Below are positions 1-6,633 of a stretch of 12,301 nucleotides of DNA, in pieces. The notes under the pieces are model-generated. The model saw only the letters and a program-made list of their open reading frames with translations. It searched no databases and had not been told where the DNA came from. The position numbers and the translations under genes are program-made. The stretch covers positions 1-12,301 of the forward strand of contig JANXTJ010000066.1 in the NCBI GenBank assembly GCA_025352485.1, read 5' to 3'. The stretch is from Salinibacterium sp. GTDB lineage: Bacteria; Actinomycetota; Actinomycetes; Actinomycetales; Microbacteriaceae. Each line of letters opens with the position of its first letter. The first letter of the stretch is position 1.

Positions 1-31
1 CGCGTGCAACTCGCCTAGCCGGCCAACTTTC

Positions 32-1303
32 TCAGCGCGGCCGGAAACGCAGTCGAATCGCGCGGTAGCCGACACCGATGGCGAGCACCACCACGCCACC
101 GATCACGGATGCCAGCGGCAGCGTGACGACGAGGGCAAGACACCCAACGGCCCCGAGCACGAAGACCGCCCGGGGATACCGGCGGCGATCACGGCCCTGG
201 CTAAACGCTGACGCGTTGGCAATGACGTAGTAGAGCAAGACGCCGAACGACGAGAATCCGATGGCACCGCGAACGTCGATGGTCAGAACCAGCACCCCGA
301 CGATCACGGCGAGCACGACTTCGGCCCGGTGCGGCACGTGGAAACGGGGATGCACGGCGGCCAGCCAAAGCGGCAAATCCGCTTCCCGCGCCATCGCGAG
401 GCTGGTACGGCCGACGCCGGCGATCAGCGCGAGGAGGGCGCCGAGGGCGGCAAGGGCTGCGCCGACGCTGACGATGGGCGCAGCCCACAGCCAACCCCCG
501 GCGGTCGCGGCGTCGCGCAGGGGGGCGCGCGAGCCCGCGAGTGCGTCGGCTCCCAGCGTTCCCAACAGCGTGACCGCGACCACGGCGTAGATCAGAATCG
601 TGATCGCCAGGGCGATGATGATCGCCCGCGGAATAGTTTTTTCGGGGTCGCGAACCTCTTCCCCCAGAGTGGCGATGCGCGCGTAACCCGCGAACGCGAA
701 AAACAGCAGGCCCGCCGATTGCAGCAGCCCGTATGGCCCCGCTGCTAGCAGGGATGCCGCGCCGGGGGATGCCGCGCTGAGGCCCGCCAACGCGGGCAGA
801 CCGGTCGCACCCGCCGCGGCGACGGCGACGGTCAGAGCGAGCAGCACCAGCACCACAATGACGCGAGCCACCTGCGCGGTGCGGGTCACCCCGCGATAGT
901 TGACGGCGGCGAGCGCGAGCACCGCCGTGAGCGCGACCGGTTTCTCCCAACCCGCGGGCGCGGCGTAGCTGGCGAAGGTGAGTGCCATCGCGGCGCAGCT
1001 CGCGGTCTTGCCGATGACGAAGCTCCAGCCGGCAAAGAAACCCCACCAGTGACCGAGTTGCTCGCGCCCATAGGTGTACGTGCCGCCAGAGGTCGGGTAG
1101 CTGGCCGCGAGCTGGGCTGAGGCGAGAGCATTGCATCCCGCGACAATGGCGGCGACCAGCAGACCGACGAGCAGCCCATTGCCCGCGGCCCGAGCGGCTG
1201 GGGTGAATGCGGCGAATACGCCGGCGCCGATCATTGAACTGAGCCCGATGACGACGGCGTCGCGGGTGCCGAGGCGGCGCTGGAGGGGAGCGGGCGTCGA
1301 CAT
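32..1303 (-). CDS. APC-family amino-acid permease
   Basis: This is a probable amino-acid/polyamine/organocation transporter of the cytoplasmic membrane; the substrate cannot be told from sequence. The 423-aa product is almost wholly hydrophobic and fits about 12 membrane segments. The first helix carries the glycine-rich family signature GLSSMIGAGVFAAF (about residues 20-33). A later cytoplasmic loop has the hallmark EEVRDPEKTIPRAI, and the N-terminal half has SYPTSGGTYTYGREQLG. I chose the ATG at 1303 because the family homology begins right after it and a TATCCT box sits 6 nt upstream, which suits a leaderless mRNA. An in-frame TTG at 1324 would add 7 residues. The gene lies 61 bp downstream of the DUF7882-like gene on the same strand. 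The family call is secure; uptake versus exchange and the substrate are unknown. Confidence 0.93.
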   Translation of the reverse strand: MSTPAPLQRRLGTRDAVVIGLSSMIGAGVFAAFTPAARAAGNGLLVGLLVAAIVAGCNALASAQLAASYPTSGGTYTYGREQLGHWWGFFAGWSFVIGKTASCAAMALTFASYAAPAGWEKPVALTAVLALAAVNYRGVTRTAQVARVIVVLVLLALTVAVAAAGATGLPALAGLSAASPGAASLLAAGPYGLLQSAGLLFFAFAGYARIATLGEEVRDPEKTIPRAIIIALAITILIYAVVAVTLLGTLGADALAGSRAPLRDAATAGGWLWAAPIVSVGAALAALGALLALIAGVGRTSLAMAREADLPLWLAAVHPRFHVPHRAEVVLAVIVGVLVLTIDVRGAIGFSSFGVLLYYVIANASAFSQGRDRRRYPRAVFVLGAVGCLALVVTLPLASVIGGVVVLAIGVGYRAIRLRFRPR

Positions 1304-1309
1304 GAACGC

Positions 1310-1315
1310 AGGATA
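1310..1315 (-). promoter_or_regulatory. candidate leaderless -10 box of the permease gene
   Basis: Reading the minus strand, TATCCT is followed by six bases (GCGTTC) and then the ATG at 1303. This is the TANNNT-N6/7-start arrangement of actinobacterial leaderless genes. No Shine-Dalgarno sequence precedes the ATG. No good -35 is visible, so this remains a spacing-based inference. Confidence 0.4.
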
Positions 1316-1364
1316 GGCGGTCAACGTGTCGGATTCGCGCTGCCGCCGCCGCAGGCGTCGGTAG

Positions 1365-1673
1365 CTAGTTTTCCGGCGCCCCGGTGGGCTCGGGCAACAG
1401 CTGAAGCCCCCCGGGAGAGTGGGCGGACTTGTTGAGAAGCTCGATCCACTGCCGGTTGATCACGGGGATCCTGCTGCCGTAAAACTCGAACGACAGTGAG
1501 ATGTTGGGGCTGACCCAGATCGAGGTCCGCCCGCCGCTGCGGGCGGGATCCGTCCAGGTGAAGGAGAACTGCTCGCCGCGGCGCACCTTCGACCAGATGA
1601 CCACTTGGAGGTGAGCCAAGATGCGGTCATCAAAGGTCACCGTGAGTTTCGAGTCGTACGTGAGGGTTCCCAC
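1365..1673 (-). CDS. DUF7882-like small protein, copy 1
   Basis: This 102-aa soluble protein has no signal peptide or membrane segment. It belongs to a small family I know from Microbacteriaceae, which databases sometimes label ATP-dependent DNA ligase; nothing here supports a ligase (no KxDG nucleotidyl-transfer motif). Conserved positions shared with the copy at 5343-5648 are the G-x-L-x-Y-x-S start, DRxLAH (16-21), KxRRxExFxF (29-38), GRTxIW (48-53), INRxW (72-76) and SAxS (83-86). The start is taken at the GTG at 1673, which follows a GAGAAAGG Shine-Dalgarno and gives the family-typical start (GTLTYDS). A GTG at 1712 would add 13 unconserved residues. The function is unknown; the compact beta-rich pattern suggests a small stand-alone domain. 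Confidence 0.82.
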   Translation of the reverse strand: MGTLTYDSKLTVTFDDRILAHLQVVIWSKVRRGEQFSFTWTDPARSGGRTSIWVSPNISLSFEFYGSRIPVINRQWIELLNKSAHSPGGLQLLPEPTGAPEN

Positions 1674-1756
1674 TGCTGGTGTGCCTTTCTCGCGGGCCCG
1701 GGTTGGCTGCACCGATTCGTTTCAGAGTTTAGTGCCGCGCCGGTAGTGAATCTGAC

Positions 1757-3169
1757 TCATCGCAGAGCGAGGGTGACATGGTTTTTACCGGTGCTCTTCG
1801 ATCGATACATCGCATCGTCGGCGATGCTGAGCAGTCCATCGCCGGTGGGCGCATCGTTTTCGCTCGGCCGGGCGACGGCCACGCCCAGGCTGGCGGTGAC
1901 GGTGAGGGCACCGGGCAGGCCGTCGAAGGGCTGGGCGATAAGGCTGCGAATTCGTTCGGCGATGGTTGTGGCGGCCTCATCGTCGACGTCAGCGCAGATG
2001 GCGATGAACTCGTCACCGCCGAATCGGCCGACGGTGTCGTGCTGGCGCACGCCGGCGCGCAGGCGCTCGGCCACCTGGCGAAGCACGGCATCCCCCGTCA
2101 CGTGTCCGAGCTCGTCGTTGACCGCTTTGAAGCCGTCGAGGTCGATAAATATCACGGCCATCGCCCGGGAGTTGCGCCTCGAGGCGGCGATGGCGCGGTT
2201 GACCTCCTCCTGAATCAGGATGCGGTTCGCCAGTCCGGTCAGCTGATCGTGCAGTGCCAGCCGCTCGAGTTGCCGTTGCAGTCGGAGGCGGAGCAGGGTT
2301 TGGGCGGCCTGGCGACCTAGTGCTTTCTGCAGCTCGACGAATTGGTCGTCGAAGCTGCGCTGCCCGGCAAACCAGCACACGAAGATGCCGACGGCGACCC
2401 CGTCTTCCAGCATCGGGGCAACACTGAGGCCGGCCAGGTGGGCTGCTTCCATCGCGTCGGCGAGGCCGGTCGCCAGTTCTCTGACCTGACTGAGGTCACC
2501 GAGGGTCAGAACTTCGCGTGAGCGCAGTGCGGTTCCCCCCAGGTCGACGGGGCCGACGGCGATCCATTCTTCGAGGGGATTGGTGCCTCCGGCCAGCCGA
2601 AACTCGTTGTCGTCATCGAGGAGAAAGACTCCGGCCTCGACGGCGGCGAACGCGACCCGCACCGCGTCGGCCAGCGCATCTGCCAGCCCACGCTCCGAAG
2701 CGCTTGACGCGAACGCGCTCGAGGCGTCCCGCAGGGCGGCGGCCCTCGTCTCCGACTGCTCAGCGGCACGGCGGGCGAGCAGAAGTTGCCGTTCGTATTC
2801 TTGCCGCGCGCTGGCGTCGAACAGTGCGGTGCGTACCGCGGTGGGCCGCTGCTCCGAATCCGAAATCACGGTCGAGCTGATGAGAACAGGGAGGGTTTCG
2901 CCATCGACCTTTTGCACCGCAAGACTCACCTCGACGGCCCCGCTCAGGTGCAGGATGGGAACCTGTCTGGTCTCGTAGAACAGCCGGCTGCCGGCATCCA
3001 GAAGCGCCCTAAACGGGTATCCCAATATTTCTGCACGGGTGCGCCCCGTCCAGGTGAGAAACGTCTCATTGACCTCGGTGACGGTGCCGTCGATCGTGGT
3101 GGAAATCAGCCCGCAGGGGGCGGAGTGATAGAGCGCCTCGAAGGACTCATCGCCGCGCGGCTCGGTCAT
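1757..3169 (-). CDS. PAS-GAF-GGDEF diguanylate cyclase
   Basis: Predicted cytosolic sensor enzyme that makes cyclic di-GMP from two GTP. In the 470 aa I see a PAS domain (about 8-120), a short coiled linker rich in E, R and A (about 122-147), a GAF-like domain (about 150-295) and a GGDEF domain (about 304-470). The active-site loop is intact (RFGGDEF, GGDEF at 384-388), as are the metal/nucleotide region FIDLDGFKAVND (341-352) and the HDQLTGLANR entry motif. An RxxD inhibitory site (RQHD, 375-378) lies exactly five residues before GGDEF, so product feedback is expected. The PAS resembles, as I recall them, those of RsbP-type proteins (G-x-LFYET, ILHLSG, VQKVDGETLPVLI). Its ATG overlaps the stop of the upstream RsbQ-like hydrolase as ATGA and has no good ribosome site, which suggests translational coupling. 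Catalysis is well supported; the PAS ligand is unknown. Confidence 0.93.
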   Translation of the reverse strand: MTEPRGDESFEALYHSAPCGLISTTIDGTVTEVNETFLTWTGRTRAEILGYPFRALLDAGSRLFYETRQVPILHLSGAVEVSLAVQKVDGETLPVLISSTVISDSEQRPTAVRTALFDASARQEYERQLLLARRAAEQSETRAAALRDASSAFASSASERGLADALADAVRVAFAAVEAGVFLLDDDNEFRLAGGTNPLEEWIAVGPVDLGGTALRSREVLTLGDLSQVRELATGLADAMEAAHLAGLSVAPMLEDGVAVGIFVCWFAGQRSFDDQFVELQKALGRQAAQTLLRLRLQRQLERLALHDQLTGLANRILIQEEVNRAIAASRRNSRAMAVIFIDLDGFKAVNDELGHVTGDAVLRQVAERLRAGVRQHDTVGRFGGDEFIAICADVDDEAATTIAERIRSLIAQPFDGLPGALTVTASLGVAVARPSENDAPTGDGLLSIADDAMYRSKSTGKNHVTLALR

Positions 3170-3987
3170 GACAGCTGCGCCTTGATCGTGCGAACCAGCT
3201 CGTCGGGGCTCGACAGGCCGGGAAGGTGACCGGTCGAGGTGAGTACTACCAACTCGCTATTAGGGATTTCGCGGTGTACAAACGCGCCCACGGCGAGGGG
3301 GGCGATGACGTCGTCAGACGATTGCAGGATGAGCGTAGGCGTGCTGACCTTGCGCAGATCTGCCCGGTTATCCGACAAAAATGTCACGCGGGCGAAGTGG
3401 CGCGCAATGGCCGGATCGGTGCGGCAGAAGCTGTCAGTCAGCGCCTCGCCCAGTTCGGGCCGATCGGGATTTCCCATCATCACCGGCGCCATGGCCGACG
3501 ACCAGCCGAGGTAGTTTGCGTCGAGCGCCTCGAGAAACGAATCGATATCGTGGCGCTCGAAACCGCCGACGTAGTCGTTGTCATTGACGTAGCGCGGGGA
3601 TGGCCCTACCAACACGAGCTGGGCAAAGCGGGCGGGATCGCGGATCGCGGCTAAAACGCCGATGATGGCGCTGACCGAATGCCCGACGAAGACCACATCA
3701 CGCAGGTCGTGGGTTTCCAAGATCTCGCGCACGTCGTCGGCGTAGCCATGCAGGGAGTCGTACTTGCCATGGTCATAGGCGGCGAGGTCCGAATGCCCCG
3801 CGCCGACATGGTCGAACAGCACCACCAGATAGTCATCGAGAAACTCCGGGGCGACGTCTCGCCATGCCTCCTGGCTGCACCCGAAACCGTGGGCGAACAT
3901 GGTCGGACGCCCGGCCGGGTTGCCCAAAAGGTTGACGTTGTTGCGCCGCGCGACGTCAATCTTTTCTCGCGTAGAGGAGGCTTCCAT
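3166..3987 (-). CDS. RsbQ-like alpha/beta hydrolase
   Basis: This 273-aa cytosolic hydrolase of the RsbQ/D14/KAI2 group carries a full triad: Ser104 in GHSVSA, Asp226 in LQSSDDVIAP and His254 in STGHLPG. The oxyanion region is HGFGCSQEAW (33-42), and LFDHVGAGHSD and LVLVGPSPRYVND are close to Bacillus RsbQ as I recall it. In B. subtilis RsbQ works with the PAS domain of the phosphatase RsbP, probably by making or supplying a small PAS ligand. Here the next gene, overlapping by 4 nt, encodes a PAS protein with a GGDEF output, so the hydrolase probably controls c-di-GMP synthesis. The start is the ATG at 3987, which has GGAG five bases upstream; a GTG at 4023 is in frame but lacks a site. Fold and triad are secure, the partner assignment is strong inference, and the natural substrate is unknown. 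Confidence 0.92.
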   Translation of the reverse strand: MEASSTREKIDVARRNNVNLLGNPAGRPTMFAHGFGCSQEAWRDVAPEFLDDYLVVLFDHVGAGHSDLAAYDHGKYDSLHGYADDVREILETHDLRDVVFVGHSVSAIIGVLAAIRDPARFAQLVLVGPSPRYVNDNDYVGGFERHDIDSFLEALDANYLGWSSAMAPVMMGNPDRPELGEALTDSFCRTDPAIARHFARVTFLSDNRADLRKVSTPTLILQSSDDVIAPLAVGAFVHREIPNSELVVLTSTGHLPGLSSPDELVRTIKAQLS

Positions 3988-3999
3988 TCTCGCTCCGAT

Positions 4000-4133
4000 G
4001 TGAAAGTGAAAATATGTTAACACGTCGCTGGCCCGACGGTGACGGCGATCGAAAAGGCGGTCACTATAGAGCGAAACGGCGGAAAAACGAAGTCGTTGTG
4101 TGGCGGGGGCGCTTGCCGTGAAATGAAAACATC
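4000..4133. promoter_or_regulatory. divergent regulatory region between hydrolase-GGDEF and EAL units
   Basis: This region separates the hydrolase start (3987) from the EAL start (4134). At 4063-4070 the sequence ACTATAGA reads as a -10 on both strands: TATAGA on plus (4065-4070) and TATAGT on minus (4068-4063). Neither has a convincing -35. Near each start codon lies a copy of a related element on the plus strand: GTGAAAGTGAAAATATG at 4000-4016 and GTGAAATGAAAACATC at 4118-4133. The arrangement could co-regulate c-di-GMP synthesis and breakdown. The promoter assignment is tentative. Confidence 0.4.
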
Positions 4134-4904
4134 ATGAGTGACACCAGGCTGGAGTCAGACCTGAGTTCCGCGCTGAGGCGGGGCCAGCTGTTTGCCCACT
4201 TTCAACCGCAACAAGACCTCGCGACGGGGCGGATTGTGTCCGTCGAGGCACTGTGCCGCTGGCGTCATCCGATTCTCGGGATGCTCCCGCCGAGCCTATT
4301 TATCCCGATCGCCGAAGAGTTGGGCCTCATTCACGACATCGGAATTTTCATGCTCGAGCAGAGCTACCGCGCCGCGATCGACTGGCAGTTCAACGGCATG
4401 CAACTCGAAATCTCGGTCAATGTCTCCGCCACCCAGCTTGCGACCCCCGGATTTTCCGACCGGGTGATCTCTCTCATCCGGCAGTCGCCGCTGCCGCCGC
4501 GCACGCTCACTGTCGAGATCACCGAGACGGTGCCCCTTATCGACCTCCCCGCCGTTATCTCGCGGCTGACTGTGCTGCGCGAATGCGGGCTGGGGGTGTC
4601 GCTCGATGACTACGGCACGGGTCACACCTCGCTCTCGCAGCTCGATGAGCTACCGGTCACCGAGCTGAAACTCGATAAAAGCCTTGTTCAGTCGCAGTCC
4701 GCCGGGGTCGCCGCCGAGCTCGCCCGGCTTCTGGAATATGTTCATGGGCGCGACATCAGGGTCGTGGCCGAGGGGGTCGAGACCGCTTCCGACCTCGATC
4801 GTGTTCGGCGACTGGGGTGCGACAGGGCTCAGGGCTACCTGTTGGGGATGCCCATGGCGCGTGAGGATCTCGACTCGCTGCTGCTGCGCTCGAGAACCCG
4901 CTAG
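4134..4904 (+). CDS. stand-alone EAL-domain c-di-GMP phosphodiesterase
   Basis: Predicted to hydrolyse cyclic di-GMP to pGpG in the cytosol. The 256 aa are just one EAL domain with no sensory, GGDEF or membrane part. Expected catalytic and metal positions are present: E38 of EAL in VEALCRW, N96 in ISVNVSATQL, E128 in LTVEITE, D158-D159 in LDDYGTGHTSL (the usual DDFGTG with Tyr for Phe), K179 in LKLDKSLV, E213 in VVAEGVET, and the QGYLLGMP ending. The enzyme is therefore likely active rather than a degenerate binder. The ATG at 4134 has only a weak purine-rich site (GTGAAATGAAAAC). The gene diverges from the hydrolase-PAS-GGDEF pair. Its stop overlaps the stop of the convergent 87-aa gene at CTAG. 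Confidence 0.93.
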   Translation: MSDTRLESDLSSALRRGQLFAHFQPQQDLATGRIVSVEALCRWRHPILGMLPPSLFIPIAEELGLIHDIGIFMLEQSYRAAIDWQFNGMQLEISVNVSATQLATPGFSDRVISLIRQSPLPPRTLTVEITETVPLIDLPAVISRLTVLRECGLGVSLDDYGTGHTSLSQLDELPVTELKLDKSLVQSQSAGVAAELARLLEYVHGRDIRVVAEGVETASDLDRVRRLGCDRAQGYLLGMPMAREDLDSLLLRSRTR

Positions 4905-5164
4905 AGGTTGTAACCCTCTTCTTCGGTGGGGGTGCTCGGCGTTGGTTCGTCGTCGCCGCCGCCGCTCACATCGATCTGCGTCCACACCACGGGCATACCG
5001 GGGGAGAACAGGATGTCGATGCCTGGCCCCGAGCGCAGCGGCGGGATATTCACGTAACCGCCACCCGCTTGGACCGCGGCGAGGATCTTCGCCCGCAGGT
5101 CGGTGACGGGATCGGGTAGGAAGTAGTCACGTCCGTCGACGGTCAGCCTGTTGACGATAGCCAT
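4901..5164 (-). CDS. 87-aa hypothetical protein with acidic tail
   Basis: I do not recognise this family. The product has a compact N-terminal part of about 67 residues (TVDGRDYFLPDP, then a helix-like LRAKILAAVQAGGGYVNIPPL, then a strand-like IDILFSPGMPVVWTQIDV). An acidic, low-complexity tail follows (GGGDDEPTPSTPTEEE). There is no signal peptide or membrane segment. The alternating pattern resembles a small beta-rich domain with one helix. The ATG at 5164 follows an AGGAGG at 11 nt, a strong though slightly distant ribosome site, which supports a real gene. It converges on the EAL gene with a 4-nt stop overlap and diverges from DUF7882 copy 2; neither neighbour reveals its role. Confidence 0.7.
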   Translation of the reverse strand: MAIVNRLTVDGRDYFLPDPVTDLRAKILAAVQAGGGYVNIPPLRSGPGIDILFSPGMPVVWTQIDVSGGGDDEPTPSTPTEEEGYNL

Positions 5165-5292
5165 GGACCGATGGTCCTCCTCATTCTGCCGACGATGCCA
5201 GCTTCTCTACGCTAGCGGGCGAATGCGCCGCTCGCCGATGAAAATGGATCAGTTCCCTCGCCATCCGGAACAAAGATCGTGCGCCGCGTCGG

Positions 5293-5298
5293 TACGAT
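5293..5298 (+). promoter_or_regulatory. candidate -10 box upstream of DUF7882 copy 2
   Basis: TACGAT at this position would start transcription near 5305 and leave a leader of about 38 nt before the ATG at 5343. No convincing -35 is seen 16-19 nt upstream, so the call rests on the hexamer and its distance only. Confidence 0.3.
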
Positions 5299-5342
5299 AA
5301 GCAAGTCGTGGGCGCGGATCCACAGCAAGCGAAGGAAACACT

Positions 5343-5648
5343 ATGGGCCAGCTGCTGTATGGATCGCCACCCGTGGTGTTCGAGTTTGAGGATCGCGCGC
5401 TCGCCCACATCGAGCTGATCACGCTCGCCAAGCTGCGTCGCAACGAGCACTTCGCTTTTTCTATCGAATCGCCAGAGGGCGATGGCAGGACCACCATCTG
5501 GATCGGCTCCGGCATCGCGCTGCAGTTTCGATTCACCTCGTCACGGCACGAGATCAATCGGGCCTGGCTGGATGAACTCCTCGACTCCGCGAACAGCACC
5601 GCTGGCATGCGCTTCACGGGCGAGACGCCGATGGGCGCAACGCCGTAG
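5343..5648 (+). CDS. DUF7882-like small protein, copy 2
   Basis: This 101-aa protein is a diverged paralogue of the product of 1365-1673. The shared skeleton is G-x-L-x-Y-x-S at the N-terminus, EDRALAH (16-22), KLRRNEHFAF, GDGRTTIW, INRAW and SANSTAG. The two copies differ at most other positions, so this is an old duplication or two separate family members. The start is the ATG at 5343, with GAAGGA six bases upstream. There are no membrane segments and no catalytic motif I can name, so the function is unknown. The gene runs into a 16-bp tandem repeat; its TAG (5646-5648) lies in what looks like a decayed first copy of that repeat. It converges on the RhtA-like exporter. Confidence 0.85.
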   Translation: MGQLLYGSPPVVFEFEDRALAHIELITLAKLRRNEHFAFSIESPEGDGRTTIWIGSGIALQFRFTSSRHEINRAWLDELLDSANSTAGMRFTGETPMGATP

Positions 5649-5658
5649 CAGGGCGCAC

Positions 5659-5715
5659 GAACTCAGGGGCGCCGTAACTCAGGGGCGCAATAACTGAGGG
5701 GCGCCGGGCTCAGGG
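5659..5715. repeat. 16-bp tandem repeat, about 3.6 copies, between convergent genes
   Basis: Three full units of 16 bp lie at 5659-5674, 5675-5690 and 5691-5706, followed by a 9-bp partial unit (GGCTCAGGG). The consensus is TAACTCAGGGGCGCCG. Unit 3 has TGAG where units 1 and 2 have TCAG. A degenerate piece before 5659 (TAGCAGGGCGCAC) may be a further copy. Units 2 and 3 begin with TAA on the plus strand, and most units read TGA on the minus strand. The stop of the exporter gene (5710-5712) is inside the last partial copy. Confidence 0.85.
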
Positions 5716-6606
5716 TAGGAGTTCCGCTTCCGCCGTTGGGGGCGATTGTCGGCCTGCGGCCGCTCGCACAGCACCCATGCTCGCGACGACGACGAACGCG
5801 ATGGCGAGGATATCCAGCCCGTTCAGCGCCTGATGGAGGATCACGAGGCCGGCGAGTGCCGCGAGTGCCGGTGCCAGACTCAACAGAATCGAAAAGGTCG
5901 CGGCGGGGAGCCGGCGCAGGGCGAGCAACTCGAAGCCGTAGGGGATCGCCGAAGAAAGCACGGCAATCGCGAGCCCGGCGAGCAGCACGTGCGGCGCGAT
6001 GAGGGCTAGCCCCGCCGTAATCGCGCCGAACGGGATGACGGCGACGGCGCCCACGGTCATGGCGATCGCTAGTCCGTCCAGTTTTTCGAAGCGGCGACCG
6101 GTGCGAGCAGACAGCAAGATGTAGCCGACCCACATGGTGCCGGCTCCCACGGAGAAGGCAACCCCGAGCGGATCGAGAGAGTCGAAGCCCTGGCGGCCGA
6201 GCAGCGCCACACCGGCCAGAGCCAGCACGGCCCACAGCCACGCCGACGCTCGCCTGCTGATGACCACAGAGAGCACGAGTGGGCCGATGAACTCGATTGT
6301 CACGGCCGTGCCGAGCGGGATGCGCGCGATCGCCTCATAGAACAGCCCATTCATGAGGCCAAGCACGAGCCCGAACGCCACCACGGTGAGCCAGTCTGCG
6401 CGGCTGCGGCCGCGCGTCGACGGGCGGAAGGCGATGAGCAGAATGATCGCCGAAAAGCCGAGCCGCAGCGCGACCATCCCCAGCGAGCCCACCTGCCCAA
6501 ACAGGGTTACCGCGACCCCCGCGCCGACCTCTTGGCAGATCAGCCCGCCGATCACGAGCCCCACGGCGCCGAATGGCGCGCCGTGGGATGTTGTCGGCGA
6601 GGTCAC
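5710..6606 (-). CDS. EamA/DMT-family exporter, RhtA-like
   Basis: Predicted inner-membrane exporter of the drug/metabolite transporter superfamily; its nearest relatives appear to be RhtA-type threonine/homoserine exporters. The 298 aa contain about ten hydrophobic segments in two EamA halves. The N-terminal half has QEVGAGVAVTLFGQVGSLGMVALRLGFSA and the loop LGLMNGLFYEAIARIPLGTAVTIEFIGPL; the C-terminal half has SSAIPYGFELLALRRLPAATFSILLSLAPA, both typical of RhtA-like proteins. The tail (AAAGRQSPPTAEAELLP) is hydrophilic. The only start that keeps the first helix is the GTG at 6606, which lacks a clear ribosome site. The gene starts 27 bp after the upstream membrane-protein gene, so co-transcription is plausible. 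The family is secure; the substrate (amino acid or other metabolite) is inferred. Confidence 0.9.
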   Translation of the reverse strand: MTSPTTSHGAPFGAVGLVIGGLICQEVGAGVAVTLFGQVGSLGMVALRLGFSAIILLIAFRPSTRGRSRADWLTVVAFGLVLGLMNGLFYEAIARIPLGTAVTIEFIGPLVLSVVISRRASAWLWAVLALAGVALLGRQGFDSLDPLGVAFSVGAGTMWVGYILLSARTGRRFEKLDGLAIAMTVGAVAVIPFGAITAGLALIAPHVLLAGLAIAVLSSAIPYGFELLALRRLPAATFSILLSLAPALAALAGLVILHQALNGLDILAIAFVVVASMGAVRAAAGRQSPPTAEAELLP

Positions 6607-6633
6607 AAGCCGATTCTCGCAGCGACCGACGCG

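Noticed and set aside
1..31. Possible end of an upstream plus-strand gene (frame ending in TAG at 16-18)
   Set aside because: Only five codons are visible, too few to support a gene.
201..1136. 311-codon minus-strand frame inside the permease gene
   Set aside because: Arg-rich product in another frame of the same strand as the APC permease, whose family motifs are unambiguous.
3988..4023. Upstream GTG start for the RsbQ-like hydrolase
   Set aside because: The 12 added residues (MLTYFHFHIGAR) are not family-like and their codons contain the GGAG ribosome site of the ATG at 3987.
1365..5648. DNA-ligase function for the two 100-aa proteins
   Set aside because: They are too short and lack the KxDG adenylation motif; the label appears to be a database carry-over.
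5659..5715. Possible CRISPR array
   Set aside because: The units are 16 bp and directly adjacent without spacers, and no cas gene is present.
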